Shown here: positions 6,681-13,575 of the stretch, one piece after another
Layout of the letters: each line of letters opens with the position of its first letter
How positions within the stretch are numbered: position 1 is the first letter of the stretch
Origin: Bacteroidales bacterium
GTDB lineage: Bacteria > Bacteroidota > Bacteroidia > Bacteroidales > WCHB1-69
Reading direction: 5' to 3'
Assembly (NCBI GenBank): GCA_016290715.1
Contig: JAEEUY010000038.1
Span: 1-13,575 of the forward strand
Length of the DNA: 13,575 bases
Position numbers and translations under genes: made by a program
The notes under the pieces: generated by a model
The model's input: the letters and a program-made list of their open reading frames with translations, nothing else
The model's database searches: none
Told to the model about the DNA's origin: nothing

Positions 6681-8195
6681 ATGATGAAACGTTTATTGTT
6701 CCTTATTTTAGCCGTTACGCTATTGATTCCTAACGGATTATTTGCGCAAAAGAAAAGTAAAAGCCCCAGTAACTCTGACGGACATCATCTTGTATTTGAC
6801 ATCGCCAACTCGCAAGACAGCATCATTTTCCTGGCCATCTACTACCGCGATAAACTGATGTTAAAAGACTCTGTTACCACTTTCAAACAACTGCCCCAAG
6901 GCCGGCAATTCACTTTTGCAGGAAAAGAAACATACCAAGACGGTATGTACAAGTTGGTGAGCCAAAAACATTATCCCTACCTTGACTTCATCATCGACAG
7001 GAACCAGCATTTTTCCGCTTCCCTTGACACTACCGGCAAAGTGGATGACGTAAGTTATGTGAACTCTGACGAAAATGACGAACTACTCCGTTTCCAACGC
7101 CGTACAATCTCAGCCCAAAAAGAACTGACGGAATATAAAAAGAAATACGACAGTTTTAAATCCGCCAATAAACAAGATAGCATGGATTTCTATTCTCAAA
7201 AAATGAAAGATCTCAATGAAAACATGGAAGCTTTTATTTGGGATCTCATCAACAAACACCCCGACTATCTCTTCTCTAAAATGCAACGGGCATATAAAGC
7301 CATCGAGGTGCCCGATCCACCCAAAGATGAACAAGGCAACATCATTGACTCTAATTTCCAACTCAGTTACTATATGACTCACTTTTGGGATAACATTGAC
7401 CTTAGCGACGGACGGATGATTTTCACCCCTACTTTTGAACCGAAAATAAAAGAATATTTCACTAAAGTTCTCCAATATCAAGAAATTGACACCATCAACA
7501 AGTACATGGACATGGTTTTGGAAAAAGCAGAAAAAGACAGCTTGATGTACCGGTTTATCGTGGAATGGTTATCCTATAACTATCAAACCAGCAAAATAAT
7601 TGGGCATGATGCCGTATTCGTTCATCTGGTTAAAAACAACCACATGAAAGGGAAATGCAAATGGATTGACGAAGATTTGTTGAAGACTTTTGAAAAACGA
7701 GCCAACCGATTGGAACCCTTGCTCATAGGCAAACAATCCGTAGAACTCTTTATCCCTGACACTTCCATGACTGATGATTTCTCAAAATGGCACTCTTCGT
7801 ACCGCTTACCCAAAAAATATGTCATTTTGTGGTTTTACGACCCCGATTGTCCGACCTGTAAAAAAGAGTCGAAAAAACTGCGGGCAGTGTATGATTCTTT
7901 GGAAAGAATCGGAGAGCGTAATTTTGATGTCTATGGCATTGCCAATGATGCCGACATCGAACGTTGGAAAAAATATGTCAGAGAAAACAATTTCCCATGG
8001 TTGAACGTAGGCGGGAACAAAGGGAATGTGGATTATTTGGAAGTATATAATATTTATGAATCCGGCAATCCACAAATGTTCATCCTGAATGAAAAGCGAC
8101 AAATCATTCTGAACAAGCGAATTGAGATGAATGCCATTCCCACATTCTTGAAAGAATACGAAAAAAGAGAAGCGTTAAAAAACAGAAAAAAATAG
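6681..8195 (+). CDS. exported thioredoxin-like protein with CPTC active site (paralogue of the preceding gene)
   Basis: About 504 aa from the ATG at 6681, chosen because MMKRLLFLILAV opens a compact signal peptide ending LFA before Q. In-frame ATGs at 6657 and 6666 would overlap the previous stop codon and lengthen the N-terminus by up to eight residues. After the signal peptide comes a beta-rich segment (LVFDIANS to SASLD), then a lysine-rich, coiled-coil-like stretch (about residues 135-185). A helical middle part leads to a C-terminal thioredoxin-fold domain with WFYDPDCPTC; the cysteines are 390 and 393 from this start. The likely cis-proline is in GNPQMFIL. The WF-x-DPDC signature and the DIERWKK segment match the upstream protein, so the pair arose by duplication. 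It likely serves as a periplasmic thiol-disulfide protein; its partner is unknown. It ends 4 bp before hisS. Confidence 0.82.
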   Translation: MMKRLLFLILAVTLLIPNGLFAQKKSKSPSNSDGHHLVFDIANSQDSIIFLAIYYRDKLMLKDSVTTFKQLPQGRQFTFAGKETYQDGMYKLVSQKHYPYLDFIIDRNQHFSASLDTTGKVDDVSYVNSDENDELLRFQRRTISAQKELTEYKKKYDSFKSANKQDSMDFYSQKMKDLNENMEAFIWDLINKHPDYLFSKMQRAYKAIEVPDPPKDEQGNIIDSNFQLSYYMTHFWDNIDLSDGRMIFTPTFEPKIKEYFTKVLQYQEIDTINKYMDMVLEKAEKDSLMYRFIVEWLSYNYQTSKIIGHDAVFVHLVKNNHMKGKCKWIDEDLLKTFEKRANRLEPLLIGKQSVELFIPDTSMTDDFSKWHSSYRLPKKYVILWFYDPDCPTCKKESKKLRAVYDSLERIGERNFDVYGIANDADIERWKKYVRENNFPWLNVGGNKGNVDYLEVYNIYESGNPQMFILNEKRQIILNKRIEMNAIPTFLKEYEKREALKNRKK

Positions 8196-8199
8196 CAAT

Positions 8200-9564
8200 A
8201 TGACTAATGTAAAACCTTCCATTCCTAAAGGGACCCGAGACTTCACCCCTATCGAAATGTTGCGGAGAAATTACATTTTCGATACCATTCGTACTGTTTT
8301 TGAACAACATGCCTATCTTCCCATAGAGACCCCCTCCATGGAAAACCTCTCCACCCTGATGGGAAAATACGGAGAAGAAGGAGACCGGTTGTTGTTTAAA
8401 ATTCTCAATTCGGGCGACTTCACCCAAGGCGTTGACATGAGTGAGCCTTCTGCCAACAAATTAGCCCCCAAAATTTGTGAGAAAGGGTTGCGTTACGACC
8501 TGACCGTGCCATTCGCTCGTTTTGTAGTGCAGCATCAAAATGAACTCACCTTCCCTTTCAAGCGCTACCAGATGCAACCCGTTTGGCGTGCCGACCGTCC
8601 CCAAAAAGGAAGATACCGTGAGTTTTACCAATGCGATGTGGATGTTATTGGCAGCAACTCCCTGCTCAATGAGGCGGAGCTTATGCAGATGACACACGAA
8701 ATTTTTGAAAGATTTGGCATTCGTATCACTATCAAAGTTAACAATAGAAAAATTTTATCCGGTATTGCCGACGTGCTGTGCGAGGCTGGCAGACTCACGG
8801 ATATCTGTACTGCCATAGACAAATTGGATAAAATTGGCAGAGAGAAAGTTTGCGAGGAGTTGTTGGAACGCGGAATCAGTGCAGAGGCGATTGACAAACT
8901 GCAACCATTTTTTGAATTTACCGGCAGCAATGAAAAAAAGCTGCAAAAGTTAACCACTATTTTTGCCCAAAGCGAAATAGGTCAAAAAGGGGTGGAAGAA
9001 GTCCGAAAAATGTTAGCGTACGCTGATTTGTTGGAAATCAAAACTCCCATTGAATTAGACATCACTTTAGCGCGCGGGCTCAATTACTACACTGGAGCCA
9101 TTTTTGAAGTGAAAGCAACGGATGTCAACATCGGCAGTATTTCAGGAGGAGGACGCTACGACAATCTTACAGGCATTTTCGGTTTAAAGAATATGTCTGG
9201 GGTGGGCATTTCATACGGCGCAGAACGCATCTACGATGTTCTCAATGAATTGCAACTATTCCCGGCCTCTTTAGAATGTCCTGTAAAAGTGCTCGTACTG
9301 AATTTCGGAGAACAAGAGGAGCGCTATGCGCTAAAGGCGCTACAGCAACTGCGCCAAGCAGGGATTACCGCAGAGATATTTCCCGACAAAGCAAAAATTG
9401 GCAAACAGATGACTTTCGCCAACAACAAAGGGATTCCTTTTGTTATTATGGCGGGTGAAGATGAAATGAAAGAAAATATATTCACGCTCAAAAACATGCA
9501 GAGTGGAGAGCAAGAAAAATCTGATATTCACAGCATCATTGCCAAGATTCAATCCGACTTGTAA
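8200..9564 (+). CDS. hisS: histidyl-tRNA synthetase
   Basis: Charges tRNA-His with histidine in the cytoplasm; class II aminoacyl-tRNA synthetase, 454 aa. The N-terminal PKGTRDF (residues 9-15) is typical of HisS. Motif 2 lies around 127-150, with VWRADRPQKGRYREFYQCD and catalytic R130. The histidine-binding segment at 291-299 reads ARGLNYYTG, an N in place of the more common D. Motif 3, GVGISYGAERI (334-344), contains R343. The anticodon-binding domain starts near 362 (VKVLVLNFG). The ATG is 4 bp after the stop of the second thioredoxin-like gene, so hisS is probably co-transcribed with that pair, though a promoter inside the upstream gene cannot be excluded. A strong hairpin terminator follows 38 bp after the stop. 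Confidence 0.98.
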   Translation: MTNVKPSIPKGTRDFTPIEMLRRNYIFDTIRTVFEQHAYLPIETPSMENLSTLMGKYGEEGDRLLFKILNSGDFTQGVDMSEPSANKLAPKICEKGLRYDLTVPFARFVVQHQNELTFPFKRYQMQPVWRADRPQKGRYREFYQCDVDVIGSNSLLNEAELMQMTHEIFERFGIRITIKVNNRKILSGIADVLCEAGRLTDICTAIDKLDKIGREKVCEELLERGISAEAIDKLQPFFEFTGSNEKKLQKLTTIFAQSEIGQKGVEEVRKMLAYADLLEIKTPIELDITLARGLNYYTGAIFEVKATDVNIGSISGGGRYDNLTGIFGLKNMSGVGISYGAERIYDVLNELQLFPASLECPVKVLVLNFGEQEERYALKALQQLRQAGITAEIFPDKAKIGKQMTFANNKGIPFVIMAGEDEMKENIFTLKNMQSGEQEKSDIHSIIAKIQSDL

Positions 9565-9601
9565 AACACTATTCGCTGACAGCACTGAATCAAAATAAAA
9601 A

Positions 9602-9630
9602 TCCCCGACACGCTGAAAACCTGTCGGGGA
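9602..9630. terminator. bidirectional intrinsic terminator between hisS and ferritin
   Basis: A 9-bp perfect stem (TCCCCGACA at 9602-9610 with TGTCGGGGA at 9622-9630) encloses an 11-base loop. On the plus strand it is followed by ATATATTTTTT; on the minus strand by ATTTTTATTTT. It can therefore end transcription of hisS from the left and of ferritin from the right. Confidence 0.88.
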
Positions 9631-9657
9631 ATATATTTTTTGGCACGGATATAGATA

Positions 9658-10173
9658 TTATTCCGCAGACAAGGTAGCATCCACAAACACTCTGCTCTCA
9701 TACTCTTTATCCAGAGCATACAAAGCAGCAGGATCTTTTTCAACTACTTGCAACTTGTGCAAGATTTCTTCTGCATTGGCTTCTTCTTCCACTTGTTCAT
9801 CAATGTACCAATTTAAGAAATTGATGGTCGCATAATCCTTGATTTCATGAGCAGTATCCATCAAACCATTGATTAAAGCAGTAACCTTGCGTTCGTGTTC
9901 CAAAGTGGCTTTGAAAGCATCCGCAGGAGATTTCCATTTGGTTTCCACTTTTGCAATGGGTTTCAACGTTACTTCACCCCCACGTTCGTGAATGTATCTG
10001 AACATTTTCATACCATGAGAAATCTCTTCCTGGTATTGCACATACATCCAGTTGGCAAAACCTGGGAGATTTTTTTGTGTAAACCAGGCAGACATACTCA
10101 AATAAAGATAGGCGGACCAAAATTCAGCATTAATTTGCTCATTGATTTCCTTTTGCATTCTTTCGTTAATCAT
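9658..10173 (-). CDS. ftnA: non-haem ferritin (FtnA type)
   Basis: A 171-aa iron-storage ferritin that oxidises Fe(II) at a diiron ferroxidase centre and stores it as mineral in a 24-subunit shell. The four-helix-bundle family pattern is clear. The ferroxidase ligands fall at the same numbers as in E. coli FtnA: E17, E50, H53, E94, Q127 and E130, with the extra acidic residues E49, E126 and E129 suited to a third iron site. No haem-binding bacterioferritin methionine pattern is seen. The ATG at 10173 gives the expected N-terminus MINERMQKEINEQINAEF. It lies 100 bp downstream of an M16 peptidase gene on the same strand and probably has its own promoter. The bidirectional hairpin at 9602-9630 ends the unit. 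Confidence 0.97.
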   Translation of the reverse strand: MINERMQKEINEQINAEFWSAYLYLSMSAWFTQKNLPGFANWMYVQYQEEISHGMKMFRYIHERGGEVTLKPIAKVETKWKSPADAFKATLEHERKVTALINGLMDTAHEIKDYATINFLNWYIDEQVEEEANAEEILHKLQVVEKDPAALYALDKEYESRVFVDATLSAE

Positions 10174-10223
10174 AGCTAAAAATTTTTAATTAATTGGTTA
10201 CTATTATGTTATATTAAACTTTT

Positions 10224-10231
10224 CAAAAATA
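10224..10231 (-). promoter_or_regulatory. candidate -7 promoter box for ferritin
   Basis: The minus strand reads TATTTTTG, 50 nt before the ferritin ATG. A TTTG at 10243-10246 is too close (11-bp spacer), and another at 10260-10263 too far (28 bp), to be a good -33 box. A second copy of the same 8-mer lies at 10282-10289 inside the end of the upstream gene and could be an alternative start or chance. Confidence 0.4.
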
Positions 10232-10273
10232 GAAACGGCTTGCAAACATACATATTTTTCAAAAAGTAGTGCA

Positions 10274-13177
10274 CTAAAAACCAAAAATATCTTTCAAAGA
10301 GAGTTTCACAACCTGTCCGAATTTTTCTTCCAACAATTTCAAATCAATTTCCCCTTCCCTCGCCAAAATCATGTACGTTTTCGGTTGGTTTTGAACATAT
10401 TTTTTGTTAAAATCGGCGACATCTTGCAAGGTAAATCCATCCACCGCATTCCAAATATTCCTACGGTAATCGTAATCAAAACCTCTTTCACGATTGCGAA
10501 TATAGAAAGACAGAAGTCCACGCTTGGTATAACGCGTATTGGAAATGTCGTTTTTAACACTTTCTTGGGCTAATTTAAAAGTAGCTTCCGACAATGGCAT
10601 TTCATTAAAAAGTGTATTAAATGCTTCCCACGCCTCTGTAACCTTGTCATTTTGCGTTCCAATAAAGGAATAATTGTACATATATTCGTCTTTTTCAGCA
10701 GGCGCTATATACGCCGACTGCGCAGTATAAGCCAACGAACGCTTTTCACGCATTTCCTGAAAAACAATAGCACTCATTCCTCCACCGAAATAGGCATTAT
10801 ACATGGTAATGATCGGCAGTAATTTTGAGTCAAAGAGAGGTCCTCTGGTATAGGTAACCAATCGGGACTGTTTAGCATCATAAGGAATAAAAAGAACCTG
10901 ATTCTCAACAACTTCCTTATTTTTAAATACGCGTTCTTGTGTTTCAGTTCCTGAAACGCCCTCCCCTTTTGATGCTATTTTTTTCTTCAAAAAATTAATT
11001 AACTGTTTATGTTTCAACGGCCCATAATAAAACACTTCAAACGGATATGCCGTCAGCGTGGCATACAAATCCACGATTTCCTCACCCTTCAATTGTGTCA
11101 ATTCATCAGGCTTTAATGAATACGCAATCAATGCAGGTCCATATTCTCCATAACTGCGCAATGCGTTCAGCACACTATTCTGACTGGCTTTTGCATCAGT
11201 CATATTCTTCACCATCTTATCAACCACCCCTTTGAACGCTTCGTCGGTCAGTTTGGGGGTCAGCAGAACCTCTTGCATCAAGGCAAAAGCCTCCTCAAAA
11301 TTCTCTGACAAACCGCTCAAAGTTACATCAATATAATCATCTGAACACGATACTGATATGGAGCAGGCCAATCGATAAAAAGCCCGACGCACTTCTTCTG
11401 CACTTCTATTTGCTGTCGCCAAATAAGGGACTACAGCCGTCGCCACAGGCCAACGCTTATCAAACAATTCCCCAACATGATTGAATCGGAAAAACACATT
11501 AAATGTTTCATTCTCAACATTTTGAACAGTATGCACTTGCATTCCATACTGATCACTATGCTGAATATCCTTATTAAAATCCACAAATACCGGATCTATG
11601 GAAGCTGTTTTCTTGTTTTTCAACTGCTTAAAGAATTCCGATTCCACATCACGATTGATCTGAATCGGGGTAATGGGCGGTTTCTGCACATTGTTCGCCT
11701 CCTCTGGCGCACCTTGTTCCTTATAAATCACCACATATTTATCATGGAAATAACGGTTAACGAAATCAATCATTCCTTGTTTCGTGATTTTTGAATAGAT
11801 TCCCACCGAATGGCAGGCCTCTTCCCAAGGAAGCGCATTGGTGAAAGCATTCAGCATTTGCCGTGCGCGCCCGTCAATGGATTCCAACTGGCGCATTTCC
11901 GACAAACGCATATTGTTAAGCGATGCTTGCATCAACTCCTCATCAAACTCGCCACGTCGAATCAAATCCAACTGGTTTATTAACAAGTCCTTAACTTCTT
12001 CCAATGTTTGTCCATCCTTTGGTTTGCCTGTGAGAACGAAGGCTGAATTATCCGCCAAAACATACGGATAAGAAGAAGCGGAAGCTGTTAAATTTTTCTG
12101 GTTGATATTTAAATCTATCAAGCCCGTTTTACCATTGTTCAACAAATAATCCAACATTCTCAAGTAATAGATATCCGGATGATTTGCCGGGATTCCTATT
12201 CTGTATGCGACCGTAACAAAAGCCGCTTCCAAACCTGTAACTGTCTTCGTCTCAATTTGTTCAAAAGGAGGTTCCACCACAGGACTCAAACGAGGGAAAT
12301 CCTTGGGCTGCCAATTCCCGAAATATTTCTCAATAATGAATACTGCCTCATCGGGATCGAAATCGCCAGCGAGACAAATGGCGATATTATTGGGCACATA
12401 GTAAGTTTCTATAAAATGTCGGATATTCTTGATGGATGGATTTTTCAAATGCTCTGCCTCGCCCAAAGTGGTTTGCGTTCCGTATGGGTGATGTGGGAAA
12501 AGCGCCGCCAACATAGCCTCGCTCGCTTTACGGCTATCACTGGTGAGAGAGCGGTTTTTTTCCTCATATACTGTTTCCAATTCCGTGTGAAACAAGCGGA
12601 TAACCGGATGTTGGAATCTGTCAGCCTGAACCATTGCCCAGTTTTCCAACTGATTAGCTGGAATTTGTTCCGTATAAACGGTATTATCATTCGAGGTCCA
12701 TGCATTGGTACCCGTGGATCCCAAGAATTTCATCATTTTCACATACTCATTAGGAATGGCATAGGTACTGGCAAGATAAGAAAGGCTATCTATAACATGG
12801 TAATAATCCATGCGTTTTTGCAGATCTGTTTCAGAACGATATACTTCAAACATCTCTTCAATCTGCTGCAGCAACGGCTCTTCTTCTGCCCAATTCAAAG
12901 TACCTATTTGCTGCGTCCCCTTAAACATCAAATGCTCTAAATAGTGTGCCAAACCCGTAGTCTCTTTCGGGTCGTTTTTGCTCCCCACCCTCACGGCAAT
13001 ATAGGTCTGAATCTTTGGGACATCCTTATACACAGACATATACACCTTCATCCCATTTTGTAATGTGTAAATTTTCACATTGAATGGATCATTCTTAACC
13101 GTTTCAAACGTATGATTTTGTGCATAGCTGGTCATGCACAAAAACAACAAACCCAATATCAATAATTTATACTTCAT
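10274..13177 (-). CDS. secreted M16 family zinc metallopeptidase (second paralogue)
   Basis: A 967-aa peptidase predicted to act in the periplasm. Residues 1-19 are a signal peptide ending TSYA before Q20. The zinc motif HYLEH is at 78-82 (E81 the general base), and the distal glutamates are E199 and E206 in TELETVYEE. The gap from HxxEH to the distal glutamate is about 40 residues longer than in the PqqL-like paralogue, because of a charged helical insert near 95-140. The C-terminal half carries the usual FGGGMSAIVFQEMREKRS block with R810 and Y817 and no second zinc motif. The open frame continues 47 codons upstream to 13318, but that part overlaps the DUF4301 gene and lacks family similarity. 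The ATG at 13177 starts a clean signal peptide and leaves a 49-bp gap to that gene. Substrate unknown. Confidence 0.94.
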   Translation of the reverse strand: MKYKLLILGLLFLCMTSYAQNHTFETVKNDPFNVKIYTLQNGMKVYMSVYKDVPKIQTYIAVRVGSKNDPKETTGLAHYLEHLMFKGTQQIGTLNWAEEEPLLQQIEEMFEVYRSETDLQKRMDYYHVIDSLSYLASTYAIPNEYVKMMKFLGSTGTNAWTSNDNTVYTEQIPANQLENWAMVQADRFQHPVIRLFHTELETVYEEKNRSLTSDSRKASEAMLAALFPHHPYGTQTTLGEAEHLKNPSIKNIRHFIETYYVPNNIAICLAGDFDPDEAVFIIEKYFGNWQPKDFPRLSPVVEPPFEQIETKTVTGLEAAFVTVAYRIGIPANHPDIYYLRMLDYLLNNGKTGLIDLNINQKNLTASASSYPYVLADNSAFVLTGKPKDGQTLEEVKDLLINQLDLIRRGEFDEELMQASLNNMRLSEMRQLESIDGRARQMLNAFTNALPWEEACHSVGIYSKITKQGMIDFVNRYFHDKYVVIYKEQGAPEEANNVQKPPITPIQINRDVESEFFKQLKNKKTASIDPVFVDFNKDIQHSDQYGMQVHTVQNVENETFNVFFRFNHVGELFDKRWPVATAVVPYLATANRSAEEVRRAFYRLACSISVSCSDDYIDVTLSGLSENFEEAFALMQEVLLTPKLTDEAFKGVVDKMVKNMTDAKASQNSVLNALRSYGEYGPALIAYSLKPDELTQLKGEEIVDLYATLTAYPFEVFYYGPLKHKQLINFLKKKIASKGEGVSGTETQERVFKNKEVVENQVLFIPYDAKQSRLVTYTRGPLFDSKLLPIITMYNAYFGGGMSAIVFQEMREKRSLAYTAQSAYIAPAEKDEYMYNYSFIGTQNDKVTEAWEAFNTLFNEMPLSEATFKLAQESVKNDISNTRYTKRGLLSFYIRNRERGFDYDYRRNIWNAVDGFTLQDVADFNKKYVQNQPKTYMILAREGEIDLKLLEEKFGQVVKLSLKDIFGF

Positions 13178-13226
13178 ATCAAAATAAATTAGGATTCTTT
13201 GTAAATAATCATCATTTTTTGGCAAA

Positions 13227-13575
13227 CTATTTTTCCAAATCAAACATTGTTTTAACAGGATGGAACGTGGTAAGCGGCACTTCCACAAAGATCGTGTTCC
13301 ATTTGGCCATAGCGCCATTCCACAATCCCGGCAACTCCATGGCTTTCAATGGTTTCCCTTCGTATGACTTGGAAGAGATAAAACCTGTTTCAGGATCCAC
13401 AAAATCCAGAAGATTAAAATAGTGATGGTCGCAGGTAAGGAAACTGCATACCATATCCACAGGGTTAAAATGAGTTGCGTTGGCCACAATTTGTTTTTGC
13501 TGTGGATTATTCATATCCATTTGGGAGGATTCCACAATTTGCAGACTACACTCACCCTCTCTGTTTTTCACAAAA
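13227..13575 (-). CDS. DUF4301 family protein, C-terminal fragment
   Basis: The last 115 or so codons of a gene that enters from the right edge; the frame is open to the end of the window. The sequence SLQIVESSQMDMNN, then THFNPVDMVC, DPETGFISSKSYEG and ELPGLWNGAMAKWNTIFVE matches, from memory, the conserved C-terminus of the Bacteroidota DUF4301 family. Members are cytoplasmic proteins of uncharacterised function. A GTG at 13571 is not the start, since conserved family sequence continues through it. The gene ends 49 bp before the M16 peptidase, so the two may share a transcript. Confidence 0.78.
   Translation of the reverse strand, partial: FVKNREGECSLQIVESSQMDMNNPQQKQIVANATHFNPVDMVCSFLTCDHHYFNLLDFVDPETGFISSKSYEGKPLKAMELPGLWNGAMAKWNTIFVEVPLTTFHPVKTMFDLEK

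Noticed and set aside
10252..10276. Short palindromes (TAGTGCACTA and a TTTTT/AAAAA pair) after the second M16 gene as a terminator
   Set aside because: The first has no loop and overlaps the stop codon, the second is a weak A/T hairpin, and there is no proper T-tract.
12179..12940. 253-codon open frame on the plus strand
   Set aside because: It is antisense to the conserved N-terminal half of the second M16 gene, with odd composition and no domain.
13178..13318. 47-codon N-terminal extension of the second M16 peptidase
   Set aside because: It overlaps the DUF4301 gene in another frame, shows no family similarity and would bury a clean signal peptide; the ATG at 13177 is preferred.
13227..13571. 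GTG at 13571 as start of a complete small protein
   Set aside because: The frame remains open to the window edge and conserved DUF4301 sequence runs across it, so this is the end of a longer gene.
1..13575. CRISPR array, prophage, toxin-antitoxin or defence system
   Set aside because: No regularly spaced repeats and no genes of those kinds; all large ORFs are explained by housekeeping or envelope functions.

Overview
The window looks like chromosomal backbone from a Bacteroidota (probably Bacteroidales) genome. The signs are AT-rich DNA (roughly 40% GC by eye), no strong Shine-Dalgarno sequences, TAnnTTTG-type -7 boxes, signal peptides cut directly before glutamine, a DUF4301 protein, exported DUF-type thioredoxin-like proteins and PqqL-like M16 peptidases. 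I see no phage, transposase, CRISPR array, tRNA or rRNA.

Layout from left to right. (1) 1-760, minus: a riboflavin synthase gene (ribE) whose stop codon overlaps the start of an ROK-family sugar kinase cut by the window edge. A TAnnTTTG box and a near-perfect 24-bp inverted repeat lie in the ribE leader. (2) 828-4805, minus: a likely three-gene unit of ECF sigma factor, four-helix membrane protein and secreted PqqL-like M16 metallopeptidase, closed by a hairpin terminator at 828-860. (3) 4806-5413: a 608-bp gap between divergent units. It holds two small hairpins and a 181-bp nested imperfect inverted repeat (5080-5260), which is the least explained sequence here. (4) 5414-9564, plus: two tandem exported thioredoxin-like proteins with CDDC and CPTC active sites, then histidyl-tRNA synthetase (hisS), in a tight operon. 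(5) 9602-9630: a hairpin with T-rich sequence on both sides that can serve both convergent units. (6) 9658-13575, minus: ferritin, a second secreted M16 peptidase and the C-terminal end of a DUF4301 protein.

How the parts relate: most genes are housekeeping (riboflavin, histidyl-tRNA, iron storage). The accessory theme is envelope work: two periplasmic-type zinc peptidases, two thiol-disulfide-type proteins, and a sigma factor paired with a membrane protein that could be a non-classical anti-sigma factor. The best candidates for something undescribed are the structured intergenic element and the sigma/membrane/M16 unit. Neither is proven by sequence alone, and much of the window is ordinary.
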